From Candidatus Kapaibacterium sp. (GTDB lineage Bacteria > Bacteroidota > Ignavibacteria > Kapaibacteriales > UBA2268): a DNA stretch of 14,037 nucleotides. How positions within the stretch are numbered: position 1 is the first letter of the stretch; each line of letters begins with the position of its first letter. The position numbers and the translations under genes were made by a program. Under the pieces are notes generated by a model. That model ran no database searches. It saw nothing but the letters and a program-made list of their open reading frames with translations, and was not told the DNA's origin. The stretch lies in the NCBI GenBank assembly GCA_027858275.1, contig JAQIDA010000334.1, forward strand, positions 1 through 14,037, given 5' to 3'. Positions 7,163-14,037 of this stretch are shown here, piece by piece.

Positions 7163-7981
7163 TTAATCTTGATATTCAACAGTTTTTCTGGCTGCCGGAG
7201 TTGTAAAATTTTCAATTTTTACGGCTCTGCCGCTTTCTGTATCCACTCCGACGCAGACTCCGCAAACACGAGGATCTTTGCCGGCGGATTCGTATTTATG
7301 CGCTGTTTGCAGGGTGAATCTTTTTATAGCCACTTCTTTTTTCAGTCCGAGAACGGAGTTATAAGCGCCGCACATTCCTACATCCGTTATAAACGCCGTT
7401 CCTCTCGGCAAAATACAAGCATCCGCCGTCTGGACATGCGTATGAGTGCCGACCAGTGCACTGACCTGTCCGTCGAGATACCAGCCCAAAGCGGATTTTT
7501 CGGCAGTAGCTTCAGCGTGGAAGTCTATAAAAACGATATTTGTTTCTGCTTTGACAATCTCAAGAACTTCATCCGCGCCTTTGAACGGGCAATCTATAGA
7601 TTGCATATATGTCCTGCCTTGCAAATTGATGACGCCGACTTTTTGCCCGGATTCCAATGTATGGAAAGCGTAGCCCATCCCCTGATTTTCACGAGGATAA
7701 TTATAAGGACGAATCACCTGTTGGTTTTTCTCGAGCAAAGGTCTCGACAGCCAATTTTCCCAAATATGATTTCCGGAAGTAATAACATGCGCGCCCGCGG
7801 CGAACAGTTTTTCGGCTTGTCTCTCGTTCAACCCCTTGCCCTGATAGGCATTTTCACCGTTTATTACAACGCAGTCAGCATTATAGCATTCTATTAAAAC
7901 CGGTAATTTCTCACAAGCAATCTTCATTCCCGCGTCCCCGACAATATCGCCGAGAAACAATATGTTTATATTTTCCGCCAC
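7163..7981 (-). CDS. ymdB: YmdB-family metallophosphoesterase (2',3'-cAMP phosphodiesterase-like)
   Basis: The protein belongs to the YmdB/TIGR00282 calcineurin-like phosphoesterases, dimetal enzymes that in Bacillus subtilis hydrolyse 2',3'-cyclic nucleotides. The metal ligands are all recognisable: LGDIVGD with Asp12, NGEN with Glu43/Asn44, SGNHIW with Asn71/His72, DFHAEAT, and GTHTHVQTAD near the C terminus. The frame is open back to a TTG at 8002, but AAAAGGA lies eight bases before a GTG at 7981. The family normally begins just before (M)NILFIGDIVG, so I chose GTG, giving 272 residues. It is the first gene of a pair with asd, 16 bases apart. The physiological role in this lineage is not known, and the pairing with asd does not by itself suggest one. 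Confidence 0.92.
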   Translation of the reverse strand: MAENINILFLGDIVGDAGMKIACEKLPVLIECYNADCVVINGENAYQGKGLNERQAEKLFAAGAHVITSGNHIWENWLSRPLLEKNQQVIRPYNYPRENQGMGYAFHTLESGQKVGVINLQGRTYMQSIDCPFKGADEVLEIVKAETNIVFIDFHAEATAEKSALGWYLDGQVSALVGTHTHVQTADACILPRGTAFITDVGMCGAYNSVLGLKKEVAIKRFTLQTAHKYESAGKDPRVCGVCVGVDTESGRAVKIENFTTPAARKTVEYQD

Positions 7982-8265
7982 AATTTCATTCCTTTTAATC
8001 AATAATAAACAAACAACTCAAATCAGGATACAAACACAAAACGCAAATTAAGAAAAATTCCGGATTGATATATCCTATTATTTATAGTATATTTGGGATA
8101 ATGGGAATTGGCTTTAGGAATTCGCTCATTGAATCCATAAATATCAGCATAGTTTATGATGATATTGTACATTATGTTTACTTTGCCTTATGCCCGGCTC
8201 TGAAGATATTCCCAATTTCTTCTCGGAATAAATCGACAATCGAAGAATGAGAAAGAATTGTATTA

Positions 8266-8814
8266 ATGAAATATGTCGTTATTGGTCTTTTCGCTTTGTT
8301 TTTATTAGTATGGTATTCAATTCCAAGCCTACTTTCTTATTTGCTGTATCGTTGGCTAAAGAAGAAAGGATATAAAAAACTCGGACAGAGTATAATCATT
8401 GTGGTTACAATATCGATGATTTATCTCGTATATACTGCGTTTTATCCGACAGACGGATTCTACGAAGACGAATTTGAACGAATAACAAAGTTAGAATTTC
8501 CTGAAAGCGGCGAGATATTGACCAAATATGCTTCTTATCCTGATTTGCACGGGGATTATTTCTCTAATGCCGTTTTTCGGGTTGATTCAAATGATTTTAA
8601 TGAAATTCTGACAAAGATTGAGTCAAATGTAAATTTTGAAAGATTTACTCCAACACCAGTAGGTTTGATATATAAACAGGATAAACCTGAATTGAAAAAT
8701 AACATAGTATTTACACACAGTTTTCTAATAAACTCTGACAGAAGCGACATTCGATTTTTCATTAGTTTTGATAAACAGAATAAACTTATAGAATTTAACA
8801 GAAGTAGTTGGTAA
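8266..8814 (+). CDS. Small membrane protein of unknown function
   Basis: The 182-residue product has a hydrophobic segment at about 3-24, a positively charged loop (YRWLKKKGYKKLG) and a second hydrophobic segment at about 42-60. By the positive-inside rule, the loop lies in the cytoplasm and the remaining 120 residues lie outside the inner membrane. That soluble part is rich in Phe, Asp, Asn and Ile and has no Cys or motif I recognise. The sequence is visibly more AT-rich than its neighbours, which may reflect relaxed selection or transfer. The preceding gap (8003-8265) has no convincing gene, and AGAAAG about 12 bases before the ATG is a weak ribosome binding site. The cobalamin adenosyltransferase starts 39 bases downstream on the same strand, so the two may be co-transcribed, but nothing suggests a shared function. 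Confidence 0.7.
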   Translation: MKYVVIGLFALFLLVWYSIPSLLSYLLYRWLKKKGYKKLGQSIIIVVTISMIYLVYTAFYPTDGFYEDEFERITKLEFPESGEILTKYASYPDLHGDYFSNAVFRVDSNDFNEILTKIESNVNFERFTPTPVGLIYKQDKPELKNNIVFTHSFLINSDRSDIRFFISFDKQNKLIEFNRSSW

Positions 8815-8853
8815 ATTAGGGAAATGTTAGCCGTAAAAACAAAGAGAAAAACC

Positions 8854-9405
8854 ATGAAAATATACACAAAAACAGGCGACAAAGGCAAAACCGCGCTTTT
8901 CGGAGGCAAACGAGTTTCGAAAGCTTCTGTCAGAGTGGACTCTTACGGCACTATAGATGAACTGAATTCTCATATCGGGCTTGTGATTGCGCATGAGTTG
9001 TCGGAAGATGTACGCGGGGATCTCACAAAGTTGAGTTCGCTCTTGTTCAATCTCGGTGCCGATCTGGCGACTCCGCACGATCCTCCGCCAAAGAATCCCG
9101 CTGTGCGGATGCAGGAGGAGCATATCACTTGGCTGGAGCAATTGATAGATAAGTATTATGAGAATCTGCCTCAAGAAACATTTTTCACATTGCCGGGCGG
9201 ATGTGTCGCCGCTGCTAATTTGCATATAGCCCGAACAATTTGCCGCAGAGCCGAAAGAATAATAACAGAGTTGGCGGCAACTGAAGAAATCAATAATCAA
9301 GCGGTTATTTTTGTCAACAGATTGTCGGATTATCTCTTTTGCGCCGCGAAAAAAGTAAATGCGGACAGCGGAGCGAAAGAATTACCTTGGAATAAGGATT
9401 TGTAA
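8854..9405 (+). CDS. PduO-type cob(I)alamin adenosyltransferase
   Basis: The enzyme transfers the 5'-deoxyadenosyl group of ATP to cob(I)alamin, making adenosylcobalamin for B12-dependent mutases, dehydratases or reductases. The 183-residue protein shows the N-terminal ATP-binding YTKTGDKGKTALFGG, the SYGTIDELN segment, the helix IARTICRRAERII with RRAER at 131-135, and VNRLSDYLF near the end, all typical of the PduO/EutT-like trimeric family. The frame is open to an ATG at 8824, but the family nearly always begins at (M)KIYTKTGDKG, so the ATG at 8854 is preferred. An AAAGAGAAA stretch precedes it. No cobalamin synthesis or B12-dependent gene is in the window. A repeat hairpin begins within two bases of the stop. 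Confidence 0.94.
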   Translation: MKIYTKTGDKGKTALFGGKRVSKASVRVDSYGTIDELNSHIGLVIAHELSEDVRGDLTKLSSLLFNLGADLATPHDPPPKNPAVRMQEEHITWLEQLIDKYYENLPQETFFTLPGGCVAAANLHIARTICRRAERIITELAATEEINNQAVIFVNRLSDYLFCAAKKVNADSGAKELPWNKDL

Positions 9406-9406
9406 G

Positions 9407-9451
9407 AGAAGAACCAACCTCTTGCCCCCCTCCTTTTCAAGGCGGGGGGAT
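9407..9451 (-). repeat. Palindromic repeat, module B, diverged copy
   Basis: Starting two bases after the adenosyltransferase stop, it reads AGAAGAACCAACCTC and then an 11-bp hairpin with one mismatch: CCCCCCTCCTT, loop TTC, AAGGCGGGGGG. The GAACCA/CCTCC order matches module B read on the minus strand. It could act as an attenuating hairpin for the gene before it, but no T-run follows. Confidence 0.65.
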
Positions 9452-9464
9452 AAAATATTTGGGT

Positions 9465-9490
9465 TGTAGAGACGCCCAATTTGGGCGTCT
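9465..9490. repeat. Palindromic repeat, module A, copy 4
   Basis: GTAG is followed by AGACGCCCA, ATT and TGGGCGTCT, a perfect 21-base palindrome at 9470-9490 that keeps the GTAG end on the left. With module B at 9506-9553 it forms the inverted counterpart of the composite element at 1068-1170. Confidence 0.85.
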
Positions 9491-9505
9491 TGGCACGAAA
9501 AAGAA

Positions 9506-9553
9506 AAGAACCACCCGCCCTTCGGGCACCCCTCCTTGAAGAAGGAAGGGGAG
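9506..9553 (-). repeat. Palindromic repeat, module B, copy 3
   Basis: AAGAACCACCCGCCCTTCGG then GCACCCCTCCTT is the minus-strand reading of module B, ending in a hairpin CCCCTCCTT / AAGGAAGGGG with one bulged base. An inner mini-hairpin GCCC-TTC-GGGC lies at 9517-9527. Confidence 0.8.
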
Positions 9554-9564
9554 TTTTAAGAGCA

Positions 9565-9590
9565 GAACAAGGGAGCATGCTCCCTTGCTC
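9565..9590. repeat. 26-base palindrome centred on GCATGC
   Basis: CAAGGGAGCATGCTCCCTTG at 9568-9587 is a perfect 20-base palindrome. It extends to GA...TC outside one mismatch. No other copy is in the window. It is followed by AAACAAAAAATAG, so read on the minus strand it has a T-rich run just upstream of it, not downstream. Confidence 0.75.
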
Positions 9591-9610
9591 AAACAAAAAA
9601 TAGATTCTTG

Positions 9611-9650
9611 TTCCCCAGCCTGCTAAGGAGGGGGTTAGGGGGTGGTTTAG
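9611..9650 (+). repeat. Palindromic repeat, module B, diverged copy
   Basis: TTCCCCAGCCTGCTAAGGAG is followed by GGGGTTAGGGGGTGGTTT. It keeps the AAGGAGG core and the GGTGGTT end of module B but lacks the TACCCGAAG middle. The GGTGGTT end points towards smpB. Confidence 0.65.
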
Positions 9651-9766
9651 CACGTTTCTGCATCAATCATCACTCAAATCTAAATATTTCGAGCGCCGGT
9701 TCGTGATAGTCTATGATTACTTATTAAATTGAAAAAAATGATCTCGGGAAAGAAAACTAATATCTA

Positions 9767-10246
9767 ATGATGAATTCAGTCGATAATTTTGAGCGACAAT
9801 ACAAGTCAATCGCTAAGAACAAAAAGGCCTACCATGATTACTTAATCATGCAAAAAATTGAGGCGGGAATTGTGCTGCAGGGTACGGAAGTGAAATCTCT
9901 GCGCGCCGGCAAGTGTTCTATGACTGATTCTTACGCTCATTTTCCGAATAAATATAATGATGAGTTCTTTCTGATGAATCTGCATATTACGCCTTATGAA
10001 CACGGCAACAGGGAAAATCATGAGTCCAAACGTATGAGGAAATTGCTCGTCAATCGCAAAGAAGCCGCGAAACTTCGCACGGCGATTCAAGAAAAAGGTC
10101 ATACAATTATTCCTCTCGCGCTCTTCTTTTCGGGTGCATTCGTAAAAGTTGAACTCGGTGTAGCGCGCGCTAAGAAGAAATATGACAAACGTGAATCGAA
10201 TAAAAAGCGTGATGTTGATCGTGAATTGAGAAGGAAGTATAGATAG
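9767..10246 (+). CDS. smpB: SsrA-binding protein SmpB
   Basis: SmpB binds tmRNA and delivers it with EF-Tu to stalled ribosomes for trans-translation. The 159-residue protein has the expected small beta-barrel with the family signatures AGIVLQGTEVKSLR (33-46), the SYAHF segment, a MNLHITPYEHGN stretch, and the LLVNRKE motif. It also has the lysine/arginine-rich tail (VARAKKKYDKRESNKKRDVD, then RELRRKYR), which becomes helical in the decoding centre. There are two consecutive ATG codons (9767 and 9770), either of which may be used. tmRNA itself is not in the window. tyrS follows on the same strand after a 101-base gap holding a repeat. Confidence 0.97.
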   Translation: MMNSVDNFERQYKSIAKNKKAYHDYLIMQKIEAGIVLQGTEVKSLRAGKCSMTDSYAHFPNKYNDEFFLMNLHITPYEHGNRENHESKRMRKLLVNRKEAAKLRTAIQEKGHTIIPLALFFSGAFVKVELGVARAKKKYDKRESNKKRDVDRELRRKYR

Positions 10247-10264
10247 GAAAAAAAACATTGTGTT

Positions 10265-10297
10265 ACGCCGGGCGAGCACACAGGCATCGCCCCTACA
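10265..10297. repeat. Imperfect palindrome with GGGCGA/TCGCCC arms
   Basis: GGGCGA (10270-10275) and TCGCCC (10287-10292) flank GCACACAGGCA, and the unit ends CCTAC. Read on the minus strand it begins GTAGGGGCGATGCC, so it shares the GTAG end with module A and the repeat at 2600. It lies between smpB and tyrS and could form a weak transcript hairpin. Confidence 0.65.
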
Positions 10298-10347
10298 ACA
10301 AAAACAAGACAACAAATAATTATTAAAATATATCGAAAAAATCAAAC

Positions 10348-11562
10348 ATGTTTCCGACACTTAATGAACAAATGGATATTTTTCGCTCCGGCGCGGTTGA
10401 TTTGCTGCCTGAAGACGAACTCGTAAAAAAAATTGAAAAATCGGTAAAAACCGGTAAGCAAATGATTGTTAAATTGGGCTGCGATCCCAGTCGCCCGGAT
10501 TTGCATATCGGTCATGCGGTAGTACTCAGCAAGATGAGAGCTTTGCAGGATTTGGGACATAAAGCTGTGTTAATTATCGGTGATTTCACGGCTATGATCG
10601 GCGATCCTACAGGTAAATCTAAGACTCGCCCGCAACTTACTCTTGAGGACACTCGCGTGAACGGTCAGACGTATCTCGATCAGGCAACTCAGATTTTGAC
10701 TGCGGACAGACTCGAAGTGAGATATAATTCCGAGTGGCTGTCGAAAATGGACTTTAACGATGTGATTCGTCTCGCAGCTAATTATACCGTCGCTCAGTTG
10801 CTTGAGCGTGACGATTTCAATAAGCGCTTTAAATCAGGTACTCCTATCAGCGTTCACGAATTGCTCTATCCTCTGGCTCAGGCGATGGATTCTGTCGCGA
10901 TTGAATCGGATATCGAACTGGGAGGAACGGATCAGAAATTCAATCTGCTCGTAGGTCGCGATATTCAACGCGCTAACAACGTTGAACCTCAGTGCATACT
11001 GACGATGCCGATCCTTGAAGGAACTGACGGCAAGGAAAAAATGAGCAAATCGCTCGATAATTATATTGCTTTCACTGACGTGCCTCGCGAAATGTTCGGC
11101 AAAGTTATGTCCATTCCGGATGAGCTGACTGTCAGATATTTCAGATATGCCTCTTCGGCAACTGAAGAAGAAATAAAAGTTATGGACGAAGGATTGAAAA
11201 ACGAAACTGTTCATCCTCGCAACGCCAAAGTCCAAGTCGCCATGCGAATCGTAGATAAATATCACGGTGCCGGCGCGGGTCAAACGGCATTCGAGGAATT
11301 TGAAAGAATGTTTGTCAAAAAAGACGTTCCCGATGATATTGAAGAGCTCACAATCGAAGGTGATGCAGAACAGCAACTCTTAAATGTAATCGCTTCAACC
11401 AAAATGGTCGGCTCCAAAAAAGACGGTTCTCGAATGATTCAACAAGGTGCTGTGTCGGTTGATGGTGAAAAAGTCACAGACTTCAAAGCTACTGTTGATT
11501 TCTCAGAACAAAGATTGATAAAAGTCGGAAAGAGAAAATTTTTGAAAGTTAAAGTAGGATAG
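10348..11562 (+). CDS. tyrS: Tyrosine--tRNA ligase
   Basis: This class I aminoacyl-tRNA synthetase charges tRNA-Tyr. The 404-residue protein has the first ATP-binding signature HIGH at 53-56 (in DPSRPDLHIGH), the GDFTAMIGDPTGKS segment, the tyrosine-pocket region ending GGTDQKFNLLVGRDIQ, and KMSKS at 231-235. The C-terminal part (about 340-404) looks like an S4 RNA-binding domain (RMIQQGAVSVDGEKV...). The HIGH context and GTDQKFN motif match the TyrZ-like branch of bacterial TyrRS. Length is normal and no residue is missing. It converges on nfnB and shares a terminator with it. No T-box-like leader is visible in the short gap before it. Confidence 0.96.
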   Translation: MFPTLNEQMDIFRSGAVDLLPEDELVKKIEKSVKTGKQMIVKLGCDPSRPDLHIGHAVVLSKMRALQDLGHKAVLIIGDFTAMIGDPTGKSKTRPQLTLEDTRVNGQTYLDQATQILTADRLEVRYNSEWLSKMDFNDVIRLAANYTVAQLLERDDFNKRFKSGTPISVHELLYPLAQAMDSVAIESDIELGGTDQKFNLLVGRDIQRANNVEPQCILTMPILEGTDGKEKMSKSLDNYIAFTDVPREMFGKVMSIPDELTVRYFRYASSATEEEIKVMDEGLKNETVHPRNAKVQVAMRIVDKYHGAGAGQTAFEEFERMFVKKDVPDDIEELTIEGDAEQQLLNVIASTKMVGSKKDGSRMIQQGAVSVDGEKVTDFKATVDFSEQRLIKVGKRKFLKVKVG

Positions 11563-11593
11563 AGAGAACGTTTCGTTAAATACTATCCAAACA

Positions 11594-11632
11594 AAAAATC
11601 CGCTGCCGATATTAAATCGACAACGGATTTTT
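11594..11632. terminator. Bidirectional intrinsic terminator
   Basis: A 9-bp stem AAAAATCCG (11594-11602) with CGGATTTTT (11624-11632), with further inner pairing CGAT/ATCG, lies between the convergent stops of tyrS and nfnB. The A-run on one side and T-run on the other give a U-tract in both directions. Confidence 0.88.
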
Positions 11633-11647
11633 ATTAGGAAATCTGTC

Positions 11648-13072
11648 TTACCACTTGGATTTATCGGCAAGATATTCGTGAATAGCTGCCGCGGCTGTTC
11701 TGCCTGCACCCATTGCGAGAATAACTGTTGCTCCGCCTGTGACGATGTCACCGCCGGCGAATACGCCTTTTTTGTTAGTCTTCATATTTGTTTCGTCAAC
11801 GAGGATATTGCCCCATTTGTTGACTTTCAAATCAGGAGTTGTGCGGCTGATAATCGGATTGGATCCGTTGCCGATAGCAATTACGGCTACATCCAAATCG
11901 ATTTTTTCAATATCGCCTTTAATAGGTACCGGACGACGTCTGCCGGAATCATCCGGTTCGCCGAGTTCCATTTTCTGAAGATTCATTGATCTCAAAGTAC
12001 CTGTTTCGTCACCTAAGAATTCCAGCGGTGAAGCAAGCAACATAAAGTCAACGCCTTCTTCTTTGGCATGTTTGATTTCTTCAACGCGAGCGGGCATTTC
12101 CGCTTCTGTACGACGATAGCAAATCATCGCGCGTTTGGCGCCGAGTCTGAGAGCTATTCTCACGGCATCCATAGCAGTATTACCGCCGCCGAAGACTGCT
12201 ACAACTTTGTCCTTGACTTCATACATAGGAGTATCGCTGTTCGGGAAGTCCCATGCTTTCATCAAATTGACACGAGTCAGATAATCGTTTGCAGCGTATA
12301 CACCGTTTAGTTCTTCGCCGGGTATATTCATAAAGTAAGGCAGGCCTGCGCCGACACCGAGGAATACTGCATCATAATCTGCGAGTAATTCATCAACTGT
12401 CTCACCCAAACCGATAACAACGTTTTTCACAAATTTTACGCCGGCTTTTCTTAAACCGTCGACTTCTTCTTTTACTATTGATTTCGGCAAACGGAATTCC
12501 GGGATACCATAAAGGAGTACGCCGCCGATTTCGTGCAGTGCTTCGAAAACAGTGACATCGTGACCGAATTGAACCAAATCACCCGCACAGCTCAAGCCCG
12601 CAGGGCCTCCGCCTACAATAGCGATTTTGTTGCCTGTTGGTTTTTCTGATTCAGGGATCTGTATGCCTGTATGAGTTCTTTCCCAGTCAGCTGCAAATCT
12701 TTCGAGGTTTCCGATAGCAACCGGTTCCCCTTTCTTGCCTACGATACAGACCAACTCGCACTGCTCTTCCTGTGGACATACACGACCGCATACAGCGGGA
12801 AGCGCGTTATCTTCTTTGAGTTTTGCTGCTGCTTCCGCGAATTTTCTGTCAGCGATCAACTGAATAAATTCGGGAATTTTGACCATAACCGGGCAACCTG
12901 CTATGCACAATGGTTTTTTACACTGTATACATCTCTGTGCTTCTTCGACAGCCATGTCTTCAGTATAACCGAGGTTTACTTCTTTGAAGTTTGAGGCGCG
13001 TTCTTTTGCGTCCTGCTCAATCATAGGATTGCGAGGGATTTTCATTCTTTCTTTGTTGGTCAATTCGCTCAT
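11648..13072 (-). CDS. nfnB: NfnB-type large subunit (GltD-like NADP-binding flavoprotein)
   Basis: Predicted large subunit of NADH-dependent reduced ferredoxin:NADP+ oxidoreductase, which bifurcates electrons from NADPH to ferredoxin and NAD+. The homologous SudA of sulfide dehydrogenase and the glutamate synthase small chain look similar. The 474-residue protein begins with two [4Fe-4S] cluster motifs (Cys48, 51, 56, 60 and Cys95, 99, 105, 109). CGRVCPQE includes Glu102, a candidate for the non-Cys ligand known at one Nfn cluster. An FAD-binding GGGPAG (154-159) and an NAD(P)-binding GGGNTA (295-300) follow, then the GDIVTGGATVILAMGAGR end typical of GltD-like proteins. It overlaps nfnA by four bases (ATGA), indicating translational coupling, and GAGGG precedes its ATG. 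The pairing with an NfnA gene, and no glutamate synthase large subunit in the window, favour Nfn over GltD. Confidence 0.9.
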   Translation of the reverse strand: MSELTNKERMKIPRNPMIEQDAKERASNFKEVNLGYTEDMAVEEAQRCIQCKKPLCIAGCPVMVKIPEFIQLIADRKFAEAAAKLKEDNALPAVCGRVCPQEEQCELVCIVGKKGEPVAIGNLERFAADWERTHTGIQIPESEKPTGNKIAIVGGGPAGLSCAGDLVQFGHDVTVFEALHEIGGVLLYGIPEFRLPKSIVKEEVDGLRKAGVKFVKNVVIGLGETVDELLADYDAVFLGVGAGLPYFMNIPGEELNGVYAANDYLTRVNLMKAWDFPNSDTPMYEVKDKVVAVFGGGNTAMDAVRIALRLGAKRAMICYRRTEAEMPARVEEIKHAKEEGVDFMLLASPLEFLGDETGTLRSMNLQKMELGEPDDSGRRRPVPIKGDIEKIDLDVAVIAIGNGSNPIISRTTPDLKVNKWGNILVDETNMKTNKKGVFAGGDIVTGGATVILAMGAGRTAAAAIHEYLADKSKW

Positions 13073-13935
13073 TTCATCCCCTCTTTCTCTGCGAGTTTAT
13101 CTACTCTGCACTTATGATCTTTAACTTTTTCTAATGATACATTTTCCTGTATCGAATACATGTGATTACGATTAGTAAGATTTTTGAAATCAACTTTATG
13201 AGCGTCGAATTCCGGTCCGTCAACGCATACGAAGACTGTTTTGTTGTCGACAATAGCGCGACAACCGCCGCACATGCCTGTTCCGTCTACCATGATCGGG
13301 TTGAGACTGACAACTGTTTCGATATTGAGCGGACGAGTAACATCAGCAACAGCTTTCATCATAGGGATCGGTCCGATAGCGAGAACGAAATCAATTTTTT
13401 CGCCGCCGTCGATGAGTTCCTGTAACTTCTGTGTCACAAAGCCGTGGAAACCGTGTGAGCCATCATCAGTGGTCGGATAAACTTCGTCGCAAATTTCATT
13501 TAACTCGTTTTCGAGAATTACATAATCTTTTGACCGACCGCCTACAATTGTGATAACTTTATTGCCGACTTCTTTCAAAGCTTTGGCTGTCGGGAACGCG
13601 ATTGCTGTTCCGACGCCGCCGCCGATTACAACTGCAGTTCCGAAGTTTTCGATGTTAGAGGCTTTTCCGAGAGGTCCTACCAAATCAAGGATTGAGTCGC
13701 CTGATTCTAAAGCGTTCAACTGCTGTGTAGTGCCGCCAATACCCTGTACTATGATAGTGATAGTGCCGTCTTTTGTGCTTGAATCCGCTATAGTCAGAGG
13801 GATTCTTTCGCCGTTTTCGTGAACGCGCAAAATAATGAATTGTCCTGCTTTGCGTTTCTCGGCGATTTTCGGTGCCTCGATTCTGAACAATTTCACTTCG
13901 GGCCCGATAAATCGAGCTTCAACGATTTTGTACAT
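13069..13935 (-). CDS. nfnA: NfnA-type small subunit (FAD/[2Fe-2S], PyrK-like)
   Basis: Predicted small subunit of the Nfn complex, binding NAD(H), FAD and a [2Fe-2S] cluster. The 288-residue protein has the ferredoxin-reductase fold: FAD-binding RIPLTI (44-49), the NAD-binding GGGVGTAIAFPTA and GGRSKD segments (about 105-140), and the cluster motif MCGGCR-x11-C with Cys222, Cys225 and Cys237. Asp217 just before it could be the aspartate ligand reported for NfnA. The same fold occurs in PyrK of dihydroorotate dehydrogenase, but no pyrD is adjacent, and the downstream overlapping nfnB decides the call. It is the first gene of the operon. The 100 bases before it are AT-rich and must hold the promoter, which I cannot place. 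No strong ribosome binding site is seen before the ATG. Confidence 0.9.
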   Translation of the reverse strand: MYKIVEARFIGPEVKLFRIEAPKIAEKRKAGQFIILRVHENGERIPLTIADSSTKDGTITIIVQGIGGTTQQLNALESGDSILDLVGPLGKASNIENFGTAVVIGGGVGTAIAFPTAKALKEVGNKVITIVGGRSKDYVILENELNEICDEVYPTTDDGSHGFHGFVTQKLQELIDGGEKIDFVLAIGPIPMMKAVADVTRPLNIETVVSLNPIMVDGTGMCGGCRAIVDNKTVFVCVDGPEFDAHKVDFKNLTNRNHMYSIQENVSLEKVKDHKCRVDKLAEKEGMK

Positions 13936-14037
13936 AAGTTACTCTAGTCTCCGTTTATAATAAAGTCTAATAATTTTTTTTAATTTCAGTGCTGTTTGAA
14001 TGACGCAATTAATAATAATATATATTCTTAATAATCC

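Larger units (their letters stand above)
9406..9766. other. 360-base gap made largely of repeats
   Basis: Between the adenosyltransferase stop and smpB, five palindromic units occupy most of 9407-9650. A minus-strand open frame through this stretch is produced by the repeats and is not a gene. Only the last 115 bases (about 9651-9766) are free of repeats and AT-rich. They are the likely site of the smpB promoter. Confidence 0.7.

Noticed and set aside
6154..7215. Longer 353-residue form of asd
   Set aside because: The extra 23 N-terminal residues overlap the ymdB coding end and lack resemblance to the family, whose members begin just before the GATGLVG motif.
6788..7897. 369-residue plus-strand open frame
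   Set aside because: It is antisense to asd and ymdB, both of which have full family motifs. The frame crosses the boundary between them and shows no domain.
8065..8250. 61-residue plus-strand open frame with TTG start
   Set aside because: No ribosome binding site, a poor start codon, no recognisable motif and an AT-rich context make it indistinguishable from chance.
9330..9653. 107-residue minus-strand open frame
   Set aside because: It overlaps the end of the adenosyltransferase gene and runs through the palindromic repeats. Its Pro/Arg/Gly-rich peptide is simply the translation of those repeats.
9651..10347. tmRNA or tRNA near smpB and tyrS
   Set aside because: Because SmpB partners with tmRNA I looked for tRNA-like arms and a tag reading frame, but saw no acceptor stem/TψC arrangement in the gaps.
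10834..11376. 180-residue minus-strand open frame
   Set aside because: Fully antisense to tyrS, which has intact catalytic motifs. The peptide is Phe/His-rich in the way antisense frames often are.

Overview
The window looks like ordinary chromosome from a member of the Bacteroidota/Chlorobiota (FCB) group, with features reminiscent of the Ignavibacteria/Kapabacteria type. The evidence is a secreted WD40 protein ending in a type IX secretion (T9SS) C-terminal domain with a YPNPF motif, a lipoprotein with an acidic SDDND stretch right after its lipid-bearing Cys, weak or absent Shine-Dalgarno sequences at many starts, and moderate to low GC. An NfnAB electron-bifurcating pair points to anaerobic or facultatively anaerobic metabolism. 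These lineage statements are inferences from gene content.

Layout from left to right. Positions 1-439 hold at most the edge of an unrecognised gene. A surface-type lipoprotein (440-1057, +) faces a PLP-dependent D-threonine aldolase/D-serine dehydratase-like enzyme (1246-2355, -) across a composite palindromic repeat. A repeat-rich divergent gap (2356-2742) precedes a short-chain dehydrogenase (2743-3495, +) whose catalytic Tyr and Asn are replaced. A long shared hairpin separates it from a 794-residue secreted protein with 14 WD40 repeats (3586-5970, -). Next comes a minus-strand pair: ymdB-type phosphodiesterase (7163-7981), then aspartate-semialdehyde dehydrogenase (6154-7146). An AT-rich stretch carries a small two-helix membrane protein of unknown function (8266-8814, +), followed by a PduO-type cobalamin adenosyltransferase (8854-9405, +).

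After a 360-base gap packed with five palindromic repeats come smpB (9767-10246, +) and tyrS (10348-11562, +), both translation functions. tyrS converges through a shared terminator on the nfnA-nfnB operon (11648-13935, -), whose genes overlap by ATGA.

Most of the window is housekeeping. I see no phage, CRISPR, transposase, RNA gene or defence cassette. The points most worth a second look are the SDR with a Glu-Ser-His-Lys tetrad, the secreted double WD40 propeller, and the dispersed palindromic repeats that share GTAG/CTAC ends and occur as composite units in the intergenic gaps.
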